A stretch of 64,000 nt of DNA from Porphyromonadaceae bacterium UBA3318 (GCA_002361235.1 DESI01000005.1:1-64000), one strand, 5' to 3'; shown: positions 51,165 through 60,776, counted from the first letter of the stretch. Notes: generated from the letters alone by a model not told the origin. A program made the numbers and translations.

Positions 51165-51967
51165 CCCTGGCGTTTCGCAAATTTCCTTATATACAATGTC
51201 AGCATCACCACGAAGTATACCAGCATTACTACGCAGAATCCACCGAGATATATTCCCATGGAATCAAACAGGCGATTCATGGCTTCCTCTACATTTACAT
51301 TACCTGTCAGCTCTCCCTTCTTGCCTAAGCTGTAACCCACCAGTCCGGCTAAGACTCCGAGCAGAAAACTCGGAATGGTATACACTAGTAATGAAAAGCC
51401 GATTCCCTTTATTATGTTATGACTACGGCTCATCGTGGAGCAATAGAGACATGTCATCATTCCACACATCATAATCGCCACACTCCAGTATTTGAACACC
51501 GTCATGTGTTCCATTGACATGTCCGCAACACCATCAGGAGCCTCGATCATCCTCAACAGCACCTCGTTTTCCGATTGACCCCAATAGAGATAAAACACTG
51601 CATTGACTATCAGTTCGGAAATACAAGGAATAACCACGAACGTCCACAAAAGGGTGAACACCAGTTTCTCGCTATTCAGAGCCGGCAACGTGATGAACCT
51701 CTCGCGCATGCTCTTGAGTCCGAACAACGATGAAGCGAACATCACCGCGTATGCAATTGGCGAGACGGCCAGGGACCACATCAATGCCAGCACGTGCGTA
51801 TCGATACTTATCGCCAGCACAGACACCAACAGCGTGTAACCCAGTAATATCCAGAACTCCCATTTCAGCACCGGCCACCAGAACTTAGTCACATCCCAAA
51901 CCCCAAGCCATGAAAAGCGGTCGCGGTTCCGCGAACTCTCTTGCTGTATTGTCATCTCGTTATTCAT
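51161..51967 (-). CDS. ABC-type membrane protein (permease) of the GntR-linked exporter
   Basis: 268 residues with about six hydrophobic helices (for example F-W-I-L-L-G-Y-T-L-L-V-S-V-L-A-I near 37, and L-G-V-L-A-G-L-V-G-Y near 205). No specific family motif; it is assigned as the membrane partner because it overlaps the ATPase gene by 8 nt and the regulator by 4 nt. Substrate unknown; YtrA-type systems often respond to cell-wall stress. Confidence 0.75.
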   Translation of the reverse strand: MNNEMTIQQESSRNRDRFSWLGVWDVTKFWWPVLKWEFWILLGYTLLVSVLAISIDTHVLALMWSLAVSPIAYAVMFASSLFGLKSMRERFITLPALNSEKLVFTLLWTFVVIPCISELIVNAVFYLYWGQSENEVLLRMIEAPDGVADMSMEHMTVFKYWSVAIMMCGMMTCLYCSTMSRSHNIIKGIGFSLLVYTIPSFLLGVLAGLVGYSLGKKGELTGNVNVEEAMNRLFDSMGIYLGGFCVVMLVYFVVMLTLYIRKFAKRQG

Positions 51968-52856
51968 AATCCACTCCGTTGCTAAATGGTTTGTAATCGG
52001 ACCGGCCGGGTCCCGTCATATATTTTATCACCTCGGGAGCAGCCGGGCTGTGAAGCGCGCCATACAGCACGGCATAATCCACCGGGCCTGATTCAAGTCC
52101 GAGTTCATCGGCCATGTCCACCGGCAGGATGCTGCACATCTTACCGCCACGCCATTCTGAATAGAGGCTGTCATCCACCTTAGAAAGCGTGCGCACGAAG
52201 GCGAACCGTTCGGCTATCTCCTCGGTCATGGCCGTGAGGCGTATGTGGTTGGCCTGCATCACGATCAGGCCGTCGTACAGCGTCTCCATGTCGCTGATGG
52301 TGTGCGTGGCCACAAGCACCGTATGCTCGTCGTCGCATTTGCCCGCTATCATGCGCAGCAACGCCATCTTGCTCTCGATGTCCAGGCCGTTGGCCGGCTC
52401 GTCGAGCAGCAGCACTTCGGTATTGAGGCTCAATGCGTACGCCAGCATAGCCTTATGCCGCATACCTAACGACATCGAAGACAGTTTCTGACTTGAGCTT
52501 AAGCCGAACGCATCCAGGTTCCGTTTCAGTTCCTCGGCATCGAAGCGAGAATAAAACGGCGCGTGACGCTTCGCCATAGTGTCTATGTCGCGCATGAAAG
52601 CGCCGTCGTCCACGCCAAGGTAAAACACGCGGGCCAGTTCCGAAGGGAGTCTCTTGGTGACAGACACCCCGTCAACCACGCATTCGCCTCCAGTGGGCAG
52701 CAGCAGTCCGGCCACGCACTTCAGCATCGTGGTCTTGCCGGCACCGTTCTCGCCAAGCATCAGGTGCACGCCGTTCCCGATACGGGCAGAGACATTGTCC
52801 AGCGCCGCTACGGTCGATTTGCCGTAATAGTATGAAAGATTCTTTAATTCTATCAT
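51960..52856 (-). CDS. ABC transporter ATP-binding protein
   Basis: 298 residues. Walker A G-E-N-G-A-G-K-T-T (about 37), signature L-S-S-M-S-L-G-M-R-H-K (a variant LSGGQ) near 130, Walker B L-L-L-D-E-P-A-N-G-L-D, then the H-loop T-H-T-I. A C-terminal extension beyond 215 is typical of drug/peptide exporter ATPases. It powers the permease encoded next. First gene of the operon, behind a perfect promoter. Confidence 0.93.
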   Translation of the reverse strand: MIELKNLSYYYGKSTVAALDNVSARIGNGVHLMLGENGAGKTTMLKCVAGLLLPTGGECVVDGVSVTKRLPSELARVFYLGVDDGAFMRDIDTMAKRHAPFYSRFDAEELKRNLDAFGLSSSQKLSSMSLGMRHKAMLAYALSLNTEVLLLDEPANGLDIESKMALLRMIAGKCDDEHTVLVATHTISDMETLYDGLIVMQANHIRLTAMTEEIAERFAFVRTLSKVDDSLYSEWRGGKMCSILPVDMADELGLESGPVDYAVLYGALHSPAAPEVIKYMTGPGRSDYKPFSNGVDYE

Positions 52857-52898
52857 AGTAGGTAGTGTAGTAATGTAGTGGTGTATTCAACCACACCG

Positions 52899-52929
52899 CA
52901 AAATTACATCTTTTTTCCGAATCTGCAAA
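52899..52929 (-). promoter_or_regulatory. promoter of the ABC-GntR operon
   Basis: Minus strand TTTG (52929-52926), 19-nt spacer, TAATTTTG (52906-52899), perfect consensus; leader about 35 nt. Confidence 0.82.
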
Positions 52930-53048
52930 ATAAAACCAACATTTTTCAAAAAAATATTAAAATATCGACTTATTTATGTATCTTTGTGTTTGTATTGACA
53001 GGAAGGCGTATATAATTATGCGCATGGTGCGTATTGCTAAGGAACAGT

Positions 53049-53121
53049 ATGCGCGTATTGCGCGTATGTGTATTGCGTGTATGTGTCGCGTATGTGTACT
53101 GCGCGTATGTGTATTGCGCGG
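53049..53121 (+). repeat. degenerate GTATGTGT/GCGC tandem repeat
   Basis: GTATGTGT recurs at 53064, 53079, 53090 and 53105, mostly every 15 bp, with ATTGCGC-type linkers. Long stretches alternate purine and pyrimidine (GCGCGTATGTGT), a sequence type prone to Z-DNA. It is followed by a palindrome TGCGCC-GGA-GGCGCA (53135-53149). Confidence 0.8.
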
Positions 53122-53216
53122 AGCCGTTCCGTTCTGCGCCGGAGGCGCAGCCTAATCCGTAGCCGCCGGCACAGCCTGACCCGCCATTGAAAACAAATAG
53201 AATAATATATAACCCA

Positions 53217-54968
53217 ATGAGTAACGAAACATTATTGAAAGAAGTGACGGCCAAAGCCCAGGCATGGCTTAGCCCGGAGTACGACGAGAATACCCGCAAG
53301 GAAGTGCAGGCGCTTCTTGACGCCGAGGACAAGACCCCGCTGATCGAGGCCTTCTACAAGGACCTTGAATTCGGCACGGGCGGTCTGCGCGGCATTATGG
53401 GCGCCGGTTCCAACCGCATGAACCGCTACACCGTTGGCGCCGCCACACAGGGACTGGCCAACTACCTGAAGGACTGCTTCAAGGAGCTGCCTCAGATTTC
53501 GGTGGCCGTAGGCCATGACGTGCGTCACCACAGCCGCGAGTTCGCCGAGCTGACGGCCGACATCTTCAGCGCCAACGGCATCAAGGTGTACCTGTTCGAC
53601 GGTCCATGCCCCACTCCCGAGGTCAGCTACGCCATCCGCAAGTTGGGATGCCAGAGCGGCGTAATGGTCACCGCAAGCCACAACCCCAAGGAGTACAACG
53701 GCTATAAGGCATACTGGAGCGACGGCGCACAGATGATCTCGCCCCACGATGTCAAGACCATCGAGTATGTCAACCAGATCAAGAGCAACGACCAGATCAA
53801 GTGGGCTCCGAACAAGGATCTGATCCAGTCCATAGGCAAGGATATCGACGAGCAGTTCCTGGCCGACATCCACACCCTCAGCCTCGACCCCGAGGCCGAC
53901 AAGCGCCACAAGGACATGAAGATTGTCTACACCCCCATCCACGGCACCGGCCTGCGTCTGATGTACGACTCGCTGAAGCTCTGGGGCTTCGAGAATGTGA
54001 TCCATGTTCCGGCACAGGATATCCAGGACGGCGACTTCCCCACCGTCGCATCGCCTAACCCCGAGAATTCGGAGGCTATGCACATGGCCGTGGAGAAAGC
54101 CAAGGAAACAGGCGCAAGCCTCGTGATGGCTTCCGACCCCGACGCCGACCGCGTTGGTCTCGTTGTCCGCGACAAGGAAGGCAACTACCAGCTTGTGAAC
54201 GGCAACCAAATCTGCATGCTCCTTATATATTACATCATCACCAAGAACGTGGAGAGCAAGCTGCTCAACGGTTCCGAGTATGTGGTGAAGACCATCGTGA
54301 CCACCGAGACCATCAAGCGCATAGCCGAGGCCAACGGCGTGAAGTGCTTCGACTGCTTCACCGGCTTCAAGTGGATCGCCAACGTGATGCGCGACATGGA
54401 GACCCAGGGCCGTTACCTTGGCGGCGGCGAGGAGAGCTACGGCTTCCTGGCCGAGACATTCGTACGCGACAAGGATTCCATATCAGCCAACTCGCTGGTG
54501 GCCGAGTGCGCCGCATGGGCTGCCGACAAGGGCATGAACCTCTACGAAGTGCTGGTTGACATCTACGCCAAGTATGGTTTCTCGCGCGAACGCGGCGTAA
54601 GCGTGGTTCGTCCGGGCAAGACCGGCGCCGAGGAAATCGTGGCCATGATGAAGAACTTCCGCGAGAATCCGCCCAAGACCCTGGCCGGAAGCAGGGTTAC
54701 GGCCATCAAGGATTACAGCGACCTCAACTGCCGCAACCTCATCAGCGGCGAGGTTACCAAGCTGGAGTTCCCCACCACGTCCAATGTGCTGCAGTTCTTC
54801 ACCGAGGCAGGCGACAAGGTTTCCGTACGTCCTTCGGGCACGGAGCCCAAGATCAAGTTCTATGTCGAGGTGCGCGAGGACATGAAGGACAAGGCCGATT
54901 ACGAGGCTACCGTCCTCAAGGCCGAGAAACATATCGACCAGGTACTGGAAGACCTTGGTGTAAAATAA
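53217..54968 (+). CDS. phosphoglucomutase/phosphomannomutase
   Basis: 583 residues from ATG 53217; the earlier frame starts with TTG. An alpha-D-phosphohexomutase interconverting hexose-1-P and hexose-6-P. Active-site loop T-A-S-H-N-P-K-E-Y-N-G with the phosphoserine (about 143-153), metal loop D-P-D-A-D-R (about 308), sugar loop G-G-G-E-E-S-Y-G (about 402), phosphate loop R-P-S-G-T-E-P-K (about 540). The long form (about 580 aa) fits the PgcA-type subfamily. The flavin reductase gene follows 27 nt later. Confidence 0.94.
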   Translation: MSNETLLKEVTAKAQAWLSPEYDENTRKEVQALLDAEDKTPLIEAFYKDLEFGTGGLRGIMGAGSNRMNRYTVGAATQGLANYLKDCFKELPQISVAVGHDVRHHSREFAELTADIFSANGIKVYLFDGPCPTPEVSYAIRKLGCQSGVMVTASHNPKEYNGYKAYWSDGAQMISPHDVKTIEYVNQIKSNDQIKWAPNKDLIQSIGKDIDEQFLADIHTLSLDPEADKRHKDMKIVYTPIHGTGLRLMYDSLKLWGFENVIHVPAQDIQDGDFPTVASPNPENSEAMHMAVEKAKETGASLVMASDPDADRVGLVVRDKEGNYQLVNGNQICMLLIYYIITKNVESKLLNGSEYVVKTIVTTETIKRIAEANGVKCFDCFTGFKWIANVMRDMETQGRYLGGGEESYGFLAETFVRDKDSISANSLVAECAAWAADKGMNLYEVLVDIYAKYGFSRERGVSVVRPGKTGAEEIVAMMKNFRENPPKTLAGSRVTAIKDYSDLNCRNLISGEVTKLEFPTTSNVLQFFTEAGDKVSVRPSGTEPKIKFYVEVREDMKDKADYEATVLKAEKHIDQVLEDLGVK

Positions 54969-54995
54969 GGAGTGAATCAACTTCACTGACACTAT

Positions 54996-55613
54996 ATGTC
55001 TAAAATCTCATGGCGCCCCGGAACGATGGTTTATCCCGTTCCGGCGGCGCTTGTTTCCGTAGGCGCCACGCCCGATGAATGGAACCTGCTGACGGTGGCG
55101 TGGATAGGCACGGTCTGTTCCGATCCGGCAATGCTTTCCATTTCGGTGCGTCCCGAACGTCATTCATTTTCCTTGATCGAGAAGACCGGTGAATTCACCG
55201 TCAACCTCACTACCGTTGACATGGCCCGCAGCGTGGACTGGTGCGGCGTACGAAGCGGCGCGCAGTACGACAAATGGAAGGAGACGGGCCTGGTACCGAT
55301 TCCCGGCGAGAAGGTGAAGTCTCCCACTGTGGAGCAAAGTCCCCTCAGCATCGAGTGCGTAGTGCGGTCCAGGACCGACCTCGGCACGCACACCATGTTC
55401 CTGGCCGAGGTGGTAAACGTACGCGCCGACAGCCGGTATATGGACCCCGAGACAGGCCGCTTCATGCTCGAGAAGGCCAATCTGCTCGCTTACGTCCACG
55501 GCCACTACTACGCATTGGGCGACATGATTGGCAAATTCGGCTTCTCCGTCCAAAAGAAAAAGCCTGAAGCGACTAAGAAGAAAAAGCAAGAAGCGTCTGA
55601 GAAGAATAAGTAA
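54996..55613 (+). CDS. flavin reductase-like FMN-binding protein
   Basis: 205 residues, split-barrel FMN-binding fold of the flavin reductase family: P-V-P-A-A-L-V-S-V-G-A-T near 17, V-A-W-I-G-T-V-C near 35, and F-T-V-N-L-T near 70. It is likely NAD(P)H- or electron-carrier-dependent. The last 20 or so residues are a Lys-rich tail (K-K-K-P-E-A-T-K-K-K-K-Q). Co-transcription with pgm is likely; a terminator follows at 55642-55672. Confidence 0.85.
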   Translation: MSKISWRPGTMVYPVPAALVSVGATPDEWNLLTVAWIGTVCSDPAMLSISVRPERHSFSLIEKTGEFTVNLTTVDMARSVDWCGVRSGAQYDKWKETGLVPIPGEKVKSPTVEQSPLSIECVVRSRTDLGTHTMFLAEVVNVRADSRYMDPETGRFMLEKANLLAYVHGHYYALGDMIGKFGFSVQKKKPEATKKKKQEASEKNK

Positions 55614-55641
55614 CAAGACCTCTGACCTTGACTAATTTTTC

Positions 55642-55680
55642 AGGCTCCGTGCCGTTTTACGGGATGGAGCCTTTGCTTTG
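55642..55680 (+). terminator. terminator of the pgm-flavin reductase operon
   Basis: AGGCTCC (55642-55648) pairs with GGAGCCT (55666-55672), followed by TTGCTTTG; the inner loop can pair further (CCGT/ACGG). Confidence 0.75.
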
Positions 55681-55724
55681 CCCTCAATTGTAGCAAGACA
55701 TTGTTGACATTGTTAACATCTCCT

Positions 55725-55755
55725 TTTGTTTATTGAAAAATTTATCGTAACTTTG
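55725..55755 (+). promoter_or_regulatory. promoter of the PBP1A gene
   Basis: TTTG (55725-55728), 19-nt spacer, TAACTTTG (55748-55755), perfect consensus; leader about 48 nt. Confidence 0.82.
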
Positions 55756-55809
55756 CTAAACGGATTGGAGTATGCGAACTTTTGTTGAGACTCCGGCCCC
55801 GCGATTGAT

Positions 55810-58290
55810 ATGGCAAAACAGGACAATAGCGACAATCTATACGACCTTGACGAACAGTTTGCGCCCCGCAACGGCCGCAAGCACCGCCGCAACCGCACCC
55901 TGGTGAAATGGTTGTGGATATCTTTTCTGTCCTTGGGATTCCTAATCCTGTTCCTTATGCTGCTGATATACAACGGCGTGATAGGATACATGCCTCCTAT
56001 CGAGGAACTTGAGGACCCGCACGACAAACTCGCGTCGTTGGTCTATGCCAGCGACGATTCGGAACTGGGACGTTACTATTACGGCTCGGGCAACCGTGTC
56101 TACACCGACTATAACGGCATTTCGCCACACGTCATCAACGCCCTGGTGGCAACCGAGGACGTCCGCTTCCGCGAGCATTCCGGCATCGACTTTAAGGCCC
56201 TGGGACGTACGGCCATCAAGACATTCCTGATGGGCGACAAGTCGTCGGGCGGCGCATCCACCATAACCCAGCAGCTGGCCAAACAGCTTTATTCCGAGCC
56301 AAGCTCAAACCTGTTGAAACGCGCGCTGCAGAAACCCATCGAATGGATGATAGCTGTCAAGCTGGAACGTTTCTACACCAAGGACGAGATCATAAACATG
56401 TATCTCAACCGTTTCGACTTCCTCAACAACGCGGTGGGAATCAAGACGGCGGCCAATGTATATTTCGGCAAGGAACCGCGCGACCTGGAGATTCAGGAGG
56501 CGGCCATGCTTATAGGTATGCTTAAGAATCCGAGCTATTACAATCCCCTGCGCCACGAGGAGCGTACGCAGCAGCGCCGCAACGTGGTGTTCGACCAGAT
56601 GGTCAAGGCAGGCTTCATAACTCAGGCTCAGCGCGATTCTCTCGCGGCCCTTCCGCTCGGACTCGACTATCATAAGGTGGACCACAAGGAGGGAGGCTCC
56701 CCCTATCTGCGCGAGGAAATCCGCCGTCTCATGACGGCCAAGAAGCCGGTGCGCCCCAAACGCGGCGACTATCCCGACAAATCCTCTTACCTCATAGCCC
56801 TCGGCGCTTACAACACCGACTCAACCGCATGGGAACAGAATCCGCTCTATGGCTGGATTCTCAAGAATCCCAAGCCCGACGGATCGTACTATAACCTTTA
56901 CACAGACGGTCTGCGCATACACACCACCATCGACCCGACCATGCAGCGTTATGCCGAGGAGGCCGTGTACGAGCATCTTGGCGGATACCTCCAGCCGGCT
57001 TTCGAGCGCGAGAAACATGGTTCTCCCACAGGTCCGTACACCACCAACACCAACGAGCTTAGCCGTGCAGGCGTGCAGCGACTCATCAAGAACGCAATAC
57101 GCCAGACCGAGCGCTACCGCATCATGAAGCAGGCCGGTGCATCGCAGGAGGAGATAGACAAGGCTTTCCACACACCTTATACAATGGACATATTCTCCTA
57201 CGTCAAGAAGACGGTGAAGGAGAACGGCCGTTCGGTGACACGCATCGTGCCCGGTTCCAAGACGGTCAAGATGACTCCGTACGACTCCCTGCTGTATATG
57301 AAGACGGTGCTGCGTACCGGCGTAATGAGCATGGATCCGCACTCAGGCTATGTCAAGGCATACGTGGGAGGTCCGGATTTCACGCATTTCCAGTACGATA
57401 TGGTGTCGCGCGGAAAGCGCCAGATCGGTTCGACGGCCAAGCCGTTCCTGTACACGCTGGCCATGGAACAGGACTACAGCCCATGCTCCATGTTCTCCAA
57501 CACGCAGCCTGTGTTCGGTGGCTGGGCTCCCCGTAACTCCAGCCGTGCGCGCGTGGGCCAGATGGTTGACCTGCGCTGGGCCCTCACCAACTCCAACAAC
57601 TGGATTTCGGCCCGCCTTGTACATGAACTCACCCCGGCGGCTCTGGCCAGCAAGATGCGTCTGTTCGGCATCACCGGCTACATCGACCCGGTGCTTCCGC
57701 TGTGCCTCGGCACCGTCGACGTCCCGGTGGGACAGATGGTAGGTGCTTTCACGGCATTCTCCAACCAGGGTATCCGTGTCGATCCGGTGTTCGTGACCCG
57801 CATAGAGGACAACCAGGGCAACCTGATTTACTCCGCCGTGCCTCACCGCACCGAGGTGATGAGCGAGGACGCCTATTATAAGATAGTCTCCATATTGCTG
57901 AATGTGGTCGACTCCGGTACCGGAGCCAGCCTGCGCAGCCGATACGGCATCCGCGCGCAGATGGGCGGCAAGACCGGTACCACCAACTCCAACTCCGACT
58001 CCTGGTTCATGGGATTCACTCCCGACCTGGTCACCGGCGTATGGGTCGGAGGCGAGGAACGCTACATCCACTTCAACTCCATGGCTTTCGGTCAGGGTGC
58101 CCGCGCCGCACTCCCAATATACGGACTGTACATGAAGAAGGTGTATAACGACCGAAGACTCCCCTATTCGCAGGATACCAAATTTGAATTCCCCGACGCG
58201 TTCTCGCCATGTGGCGACGGCGAATCGCCATTCGTCCACGTCAGCGAAGACCCGGTGCCCGAAGACACAGCCGAGGGAGTGTTCGACTAA
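55810..58290 (+). CDS. class A penicillin-binding protein (PBP1A type)
   Basis: 826 residues. Short cytoplasmic tail rich in Arg/Lys, one membrane helix (about 37-58), then a GT51 glycosyltransferase with E-D-V-R-F-R-E-H-S-G-I-D (about 117, catalytic Glu) and G-A-S-T-I-T-Q-Q. The transpeptidase carries S-T-A-K-P-F (active Ser, about 542), S-N-N (about 597) and K-T-G-T-T (about 721). It polymerises and cross-links peptidoglycan in the periplasm. Length and order are normal for the family. Confidence 0.95.
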   Translation: MAKQDNSDNLYDLDEQFAPRNGRKHRRNRTLVKWLWISFLSLGFLILFLMLLIYNGVIGYMPPIEELEDPHDKLASLVYASDDSELGRYYYGSGNRVYTDYNGISPHVINALVATEDVRFREHSGIDFKALGRTAIKTFLMGDKSSGGASTITQQLAKQLYSEPSSNLLKRALQKPIEWMIAVKLERFYTKDEIINMYLNRFDFLNNAVGIKTAANVYFGKEPRDLEIQEAAMLIGMLKNPSYYNPLRHEERTQQRRNVVFDQMVKAGFITQAQRDSLAALPLGLDYHKVDHKEGGSPYLREEIRRLMTAKKPVRPKRGDYPDKSSYLIALGAYNTDSTAWEQNPLYGWILKNPKPDGSYYNLYTDGLRIHTTIDPTMQRYAEEAVYEHLGGYLQPAFEREKHGSPTGPYTTNTNELSRAGVQRLIKNAIRQTERYRIMKQAGASQEEIDKAFHTPYTMDIFSYVKKTVKENGRSVTRIVPGSKTVKMTPYDSLLYMKTVLRTGVMSMDPHSGYVKAYVGGPDFTHFQYDMVSRGKRQIGSTAKPFLYTLAMEQDYSPCSMFSNTQPVFGGWAPRNSSRARVGQMVDLRWALTNSNNWISARLVHELTPAALASKMRLFGITGYIDPVLPLCLGTVDVPVGQMVGAFTAFSNQGIRVDPVFVTRIEDNQGNLIYSAVPHRTEVMSEDAYYKIVSILLNVVDSGTGASLRSRYGIRAQMGGKTGTTNSNSDSWFMGFTPDLVTGVWVGGEERYIHFNSMAFGQGARAALPIYGLYMKKVYNDRRLPYSQDTKFEFPDAFSPCGDGESPFVHVSEDPVPEDTAEGVFD

Positions 58291-58370
58291 GTATCTGCTC
58301 ATCAAGACCATGCACCTTAATTTTCAATACCATATAAATTAAGACAAAAAAACACCAAACCGAGAATATT

Positions 58371-60758
58371 ATGGCAAAGAAGCTTCAAATTCGAGACCTG
58401 ACTCTTCGCGACGGACAGCAGTCACTGTTCGCTACGCGCCTGAAACAGGAAAACGTTGACAAGCTGCTCCCTCTGTACCGGGAGGCTAAGTTCTATATCA
58501 TGGAAGTATGGGGCGGCGCAGTGCCCGACTCCGTGATGCGCTACTTAGGCGAGTCCCCCTGGGACCGTCTGCGCGCATGCTCCAAGGAAATGAAGGGCAT
58601 CTCCCTTCTGTCCGCCCTGTCGCGCGGCCGCAACCTGTTCGGATACGTTCCCTATCCCGACAGTGTGCTCGAAGGCTTCTACAAGAAAGCCATTGAGAAC
58701 GGTCTGAACGTGATGCGTATCTTCGACGCGCTCAACGACATCAACAACATCAAGGGCTCGATCCGCATGATCAACGAGCTGGGCGGCATATCCGACACCG
58801 CCGTATGCTATACCGTCGATCCCAAGGGAACGCCCGAAAACGAGAAGATATTCACGGACGATTACTTCGTCAACCTGGCTCTGGAAATGGAGAAACTGGG
58901 TGCCAAGATGATCACCGTCAAGGACATGGCCGGTCTGGTAAGCCCCTCGCGCATCTATACGCTGATGCCCAAGCTGAAGAAGGCTCTGAAGGTACCCGTC
59001 GACTTCCACACCCACTGTACTCCCGGCTACGGTCTGGCTTCAGTGCTGACGGCCATCATACAGGGCGTGGACATCGTCGACACCAACATCTGGTGGTTCG
59101 GCGGCGGCTCCGCGGCTCCTTCCATCGAGCTTATAAAGATATTCTGCGACAAACTCGGCGTAGAGGTTGACGCCAACATGGAGGCTGTGGCCAAGATCCG
59201 CCACGAGCTCAAGAACGCCCGCAAGGCACTGGCTGACTTCGACCTCAACAAGGACAAATGGCCCAAGGACTTCGACGAGGCCTTCGCAGCCATGCCCAAG
59301 GAGATTGACGCCGAATTCGACCGCGCCATCGAGGCCGCAAAGAACAACAAGGAGGAGGAACTGCTCGACGCATGCCACAAGATCGAGGCTTACTTCGGAC
59401 TTCCCAAGCCCAACGAGCTGGTGAAGAACGCCGAGGTGCCCGGCGGTATGTACTCCAATATGGTGGCCAACCTCCGCGCTCTCGGTGCCGAGGACGTTCT
59501 GGAGGACGCCATGGCACTGATTCCTAAGGTACGTCGCGATGCTGGCCTCGTGCCTCTCGTCACGCCTACAAGCCAGATCGTGGGTTCGCAGGCCGTGAAC
59601 CTCGCCATGGACCGCCGCAAGGGCAACGCCGACTATACGCAGAAGAACAATCAGTTCATCTCGCTCGTGAAGGGCGAATACGGCACGACTCCCGTGCCCG
59701 TCGATCCCAAGTTCCGCGAGCAGATCACCGGCAGCGCCGAGGAGAAACCCTACGACGTGACTTCTTACAAGAAACCGGAAAACCCGAACCTTGACAAGTT
59801 CGGTGGTATGCCTCTGGCAGCCAACGAGGAGGAATATCTGCTTCTCGAACTTCTCCCGGCCGTGGCCAAGACGTTCCTGACCAACAAGCGCAAAGCCGAA
59901 TATGAGGCCAACAAGCCCGCCGAGGCTCCTGCCGCAGCAGCGGCTCAGGCTGCTCCCGCGGCCCAGGCTCCCGCCGGCGAGGTGTTCTGCGCTCCGATGG
60001 GCGGCAACATCATGGAGATCCGCGTAAAACCCGGCGACGTGGTCAAACCCGGCGACGTGGTGCTGGTTTACGAGGCCATGAAGATGGAGAACGACCTGGC
60101 CTGCGACAAGGGAGGCAAGGTTAAGCGTGTGCTCGTAGCCGACGGCGACGTCATGTCCACCGACCAGCCTCTGATCGAGTTCGAGGGCACCGGCGCTCCC
60201 GTTGCGGCCGCTCCCGCAGTTGCGGCCGCAGCTCCTGCTCCCGCCCCCGCCCCCGCTGCCGACGGTCCGATATTCAACGCTCCGATGGGTGGTACCGTAC
60301 TCGAAGTGAAGGTTAAGCCCGGCGATGCTGTCAAGGCCGGTGACACCCTGCTGGTGTACGAGGCAATGAAGATGGAGAACAATCTGGCCAGCGACCGCGA
60401 CGGCGTCATCGCCAAGGTCATGATCGAGGACGGCGACGTGATGAACACCGACCAGCCCCTGTTCCAGTTTGCCGGAGCAGGCGCACCCGCCGCTGCGAAA
60501 CCCGCTCCCGCACCCAAGCCCGTAGCCGCTCCGAAGCCCGCGCCTAAGGCCGAGGCTCCCAAGCCCGCCGCTATGGTGAAGAAAGTGGACATCAACCGCG
60601 CGTTGCCTTCGGTTGAAGGCGGCACGGCCGGCAGCAACCCTGTGCCGGAGCATCACGCCGACAACGCGCCGGCCCTGAAGCTCGCCAACGGCACGACTCT
60701 CCAGATCGACATCAACCCCAATGGAGGAATCTCGATCAAAATCACGACAGGTAAATAA
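58371..60758 (+). CDS. biotin-dependent carboxyltransferase with two biotinyl domains (oxaloacetate decarboxylase alpha / pyruvate carboxylase B type)
   Basis: 795 residues. Residues 1-290 form an HMGL-like TIM barrel (L-R-D-G-Q-Q-S, D-F-H-T-H-C-T-P-G, the metal-binding H-x-H), followed by the conserved PYC/OADA domain (P-G-G-M-Y-S-N, P-T-S-Q-I-V-G-S-Q). Two Ala/Pro-linked biotinyl domains follow, each with E-A-M-K-M-E-N: biotin lysines at 571 and 667. Normal relatives have one such domain and are about 600 aa. A C-terminal tail of about 65 residues is unassigned. It likely transfers CO2 between oxaloacetate/pyruvate and biotin. Partner genes are not adjacent. Confidence 0.9.
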   Translation: MAKKLQIRDLTLRDGQQSLFATRLKQENVDKLLPLYREAKFYIMEVWGGAVPDSVMRYLGESPWDRLRACSKEMKGISLLSALSRGRNLFGYVPYPDSVLEGFYKKAIENGLNVMRIFDALNDINNIKGSIRMINELGGISDTAVCYTVDPKGTPENEKIFTDDYFVNLALEMEKLGAKMITVKDMAGLVSPSRIYTLMPKLKKALKVPVDFHTHCTPGYGLASVLTAIIQGVDIVDTNIWWFGGGSAAPSIELIKIFCDKLGVEVDANMEAVAKIRHELKNARKALADFDLNKDKWPKDFDEAFAAMPKEIDAEFDRAIEAAKNNKEEELLDACHKIEAYFGLPKPNELVKNAEVPGGMYSNMVANLRALGAEDVLEDAMALIPKVRRDAGLVPLVTPTSQIVGSQAVNLAMDRRKGNADYTQKNNQFISLVKGEYGTTPVPVDPKFREQITGSAEEKPYDVTSYKKPENPNLDKFGGMPLAANEEEYLLLELLPAVAKTFLTNKRKAEYEANKPAEAPAAAAAQAAPAAQAPAGEVFCAPMGGNIMEIRVKPGDVVKPGDVVLVYEAMKMENDLACDKGGKVKRVLVADGDVMSTDQPLIEFEGTGAPVAAAPAVAAAAPAPAPAPAADGPIFNAPMGGTVLEVKVKPGDAVKAGDTLLVYEAMKMENNLASDRDGVIAKVMIEDGDVMNTDQPLFQFAGAGAPAAAKPAPAPKPVAAPKPAPKAEAPKPAAMVKKVDINRALPSVEGGTAGSNPVPEHHADNAPALKLANGTTLQIDINPNGGISIKITTGK

Positions 60759-60776
60759 TCCCTGACGATATGACTA

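Larger units (their letters stand above)
52857..53216. other. 360-bp intergenic region with promoter and alternating-purine-pyrimidine repeat
   Basis: The left part holds the ABC-operon promoter (minus). A -7-like TATCTTTG on the plus strand (52979-52986) may serve pgm, though its TTTG partner is missing. The right part (53049-53121) is a degenerate repeat listed separately. No gene is credible: an open minus frame here codes for low-complexity Tyr/Thr/His-rich sequence from the repeat. Confidence 0.7.

Noticed and set aside
52970..53332. Minus-strand frame over the alternating repeat upstream of pgm
   Set aside because: The translation is repetitive Tyr/Thr/His sequence dictated by the DNA repeat and overlaps the real pgm start.
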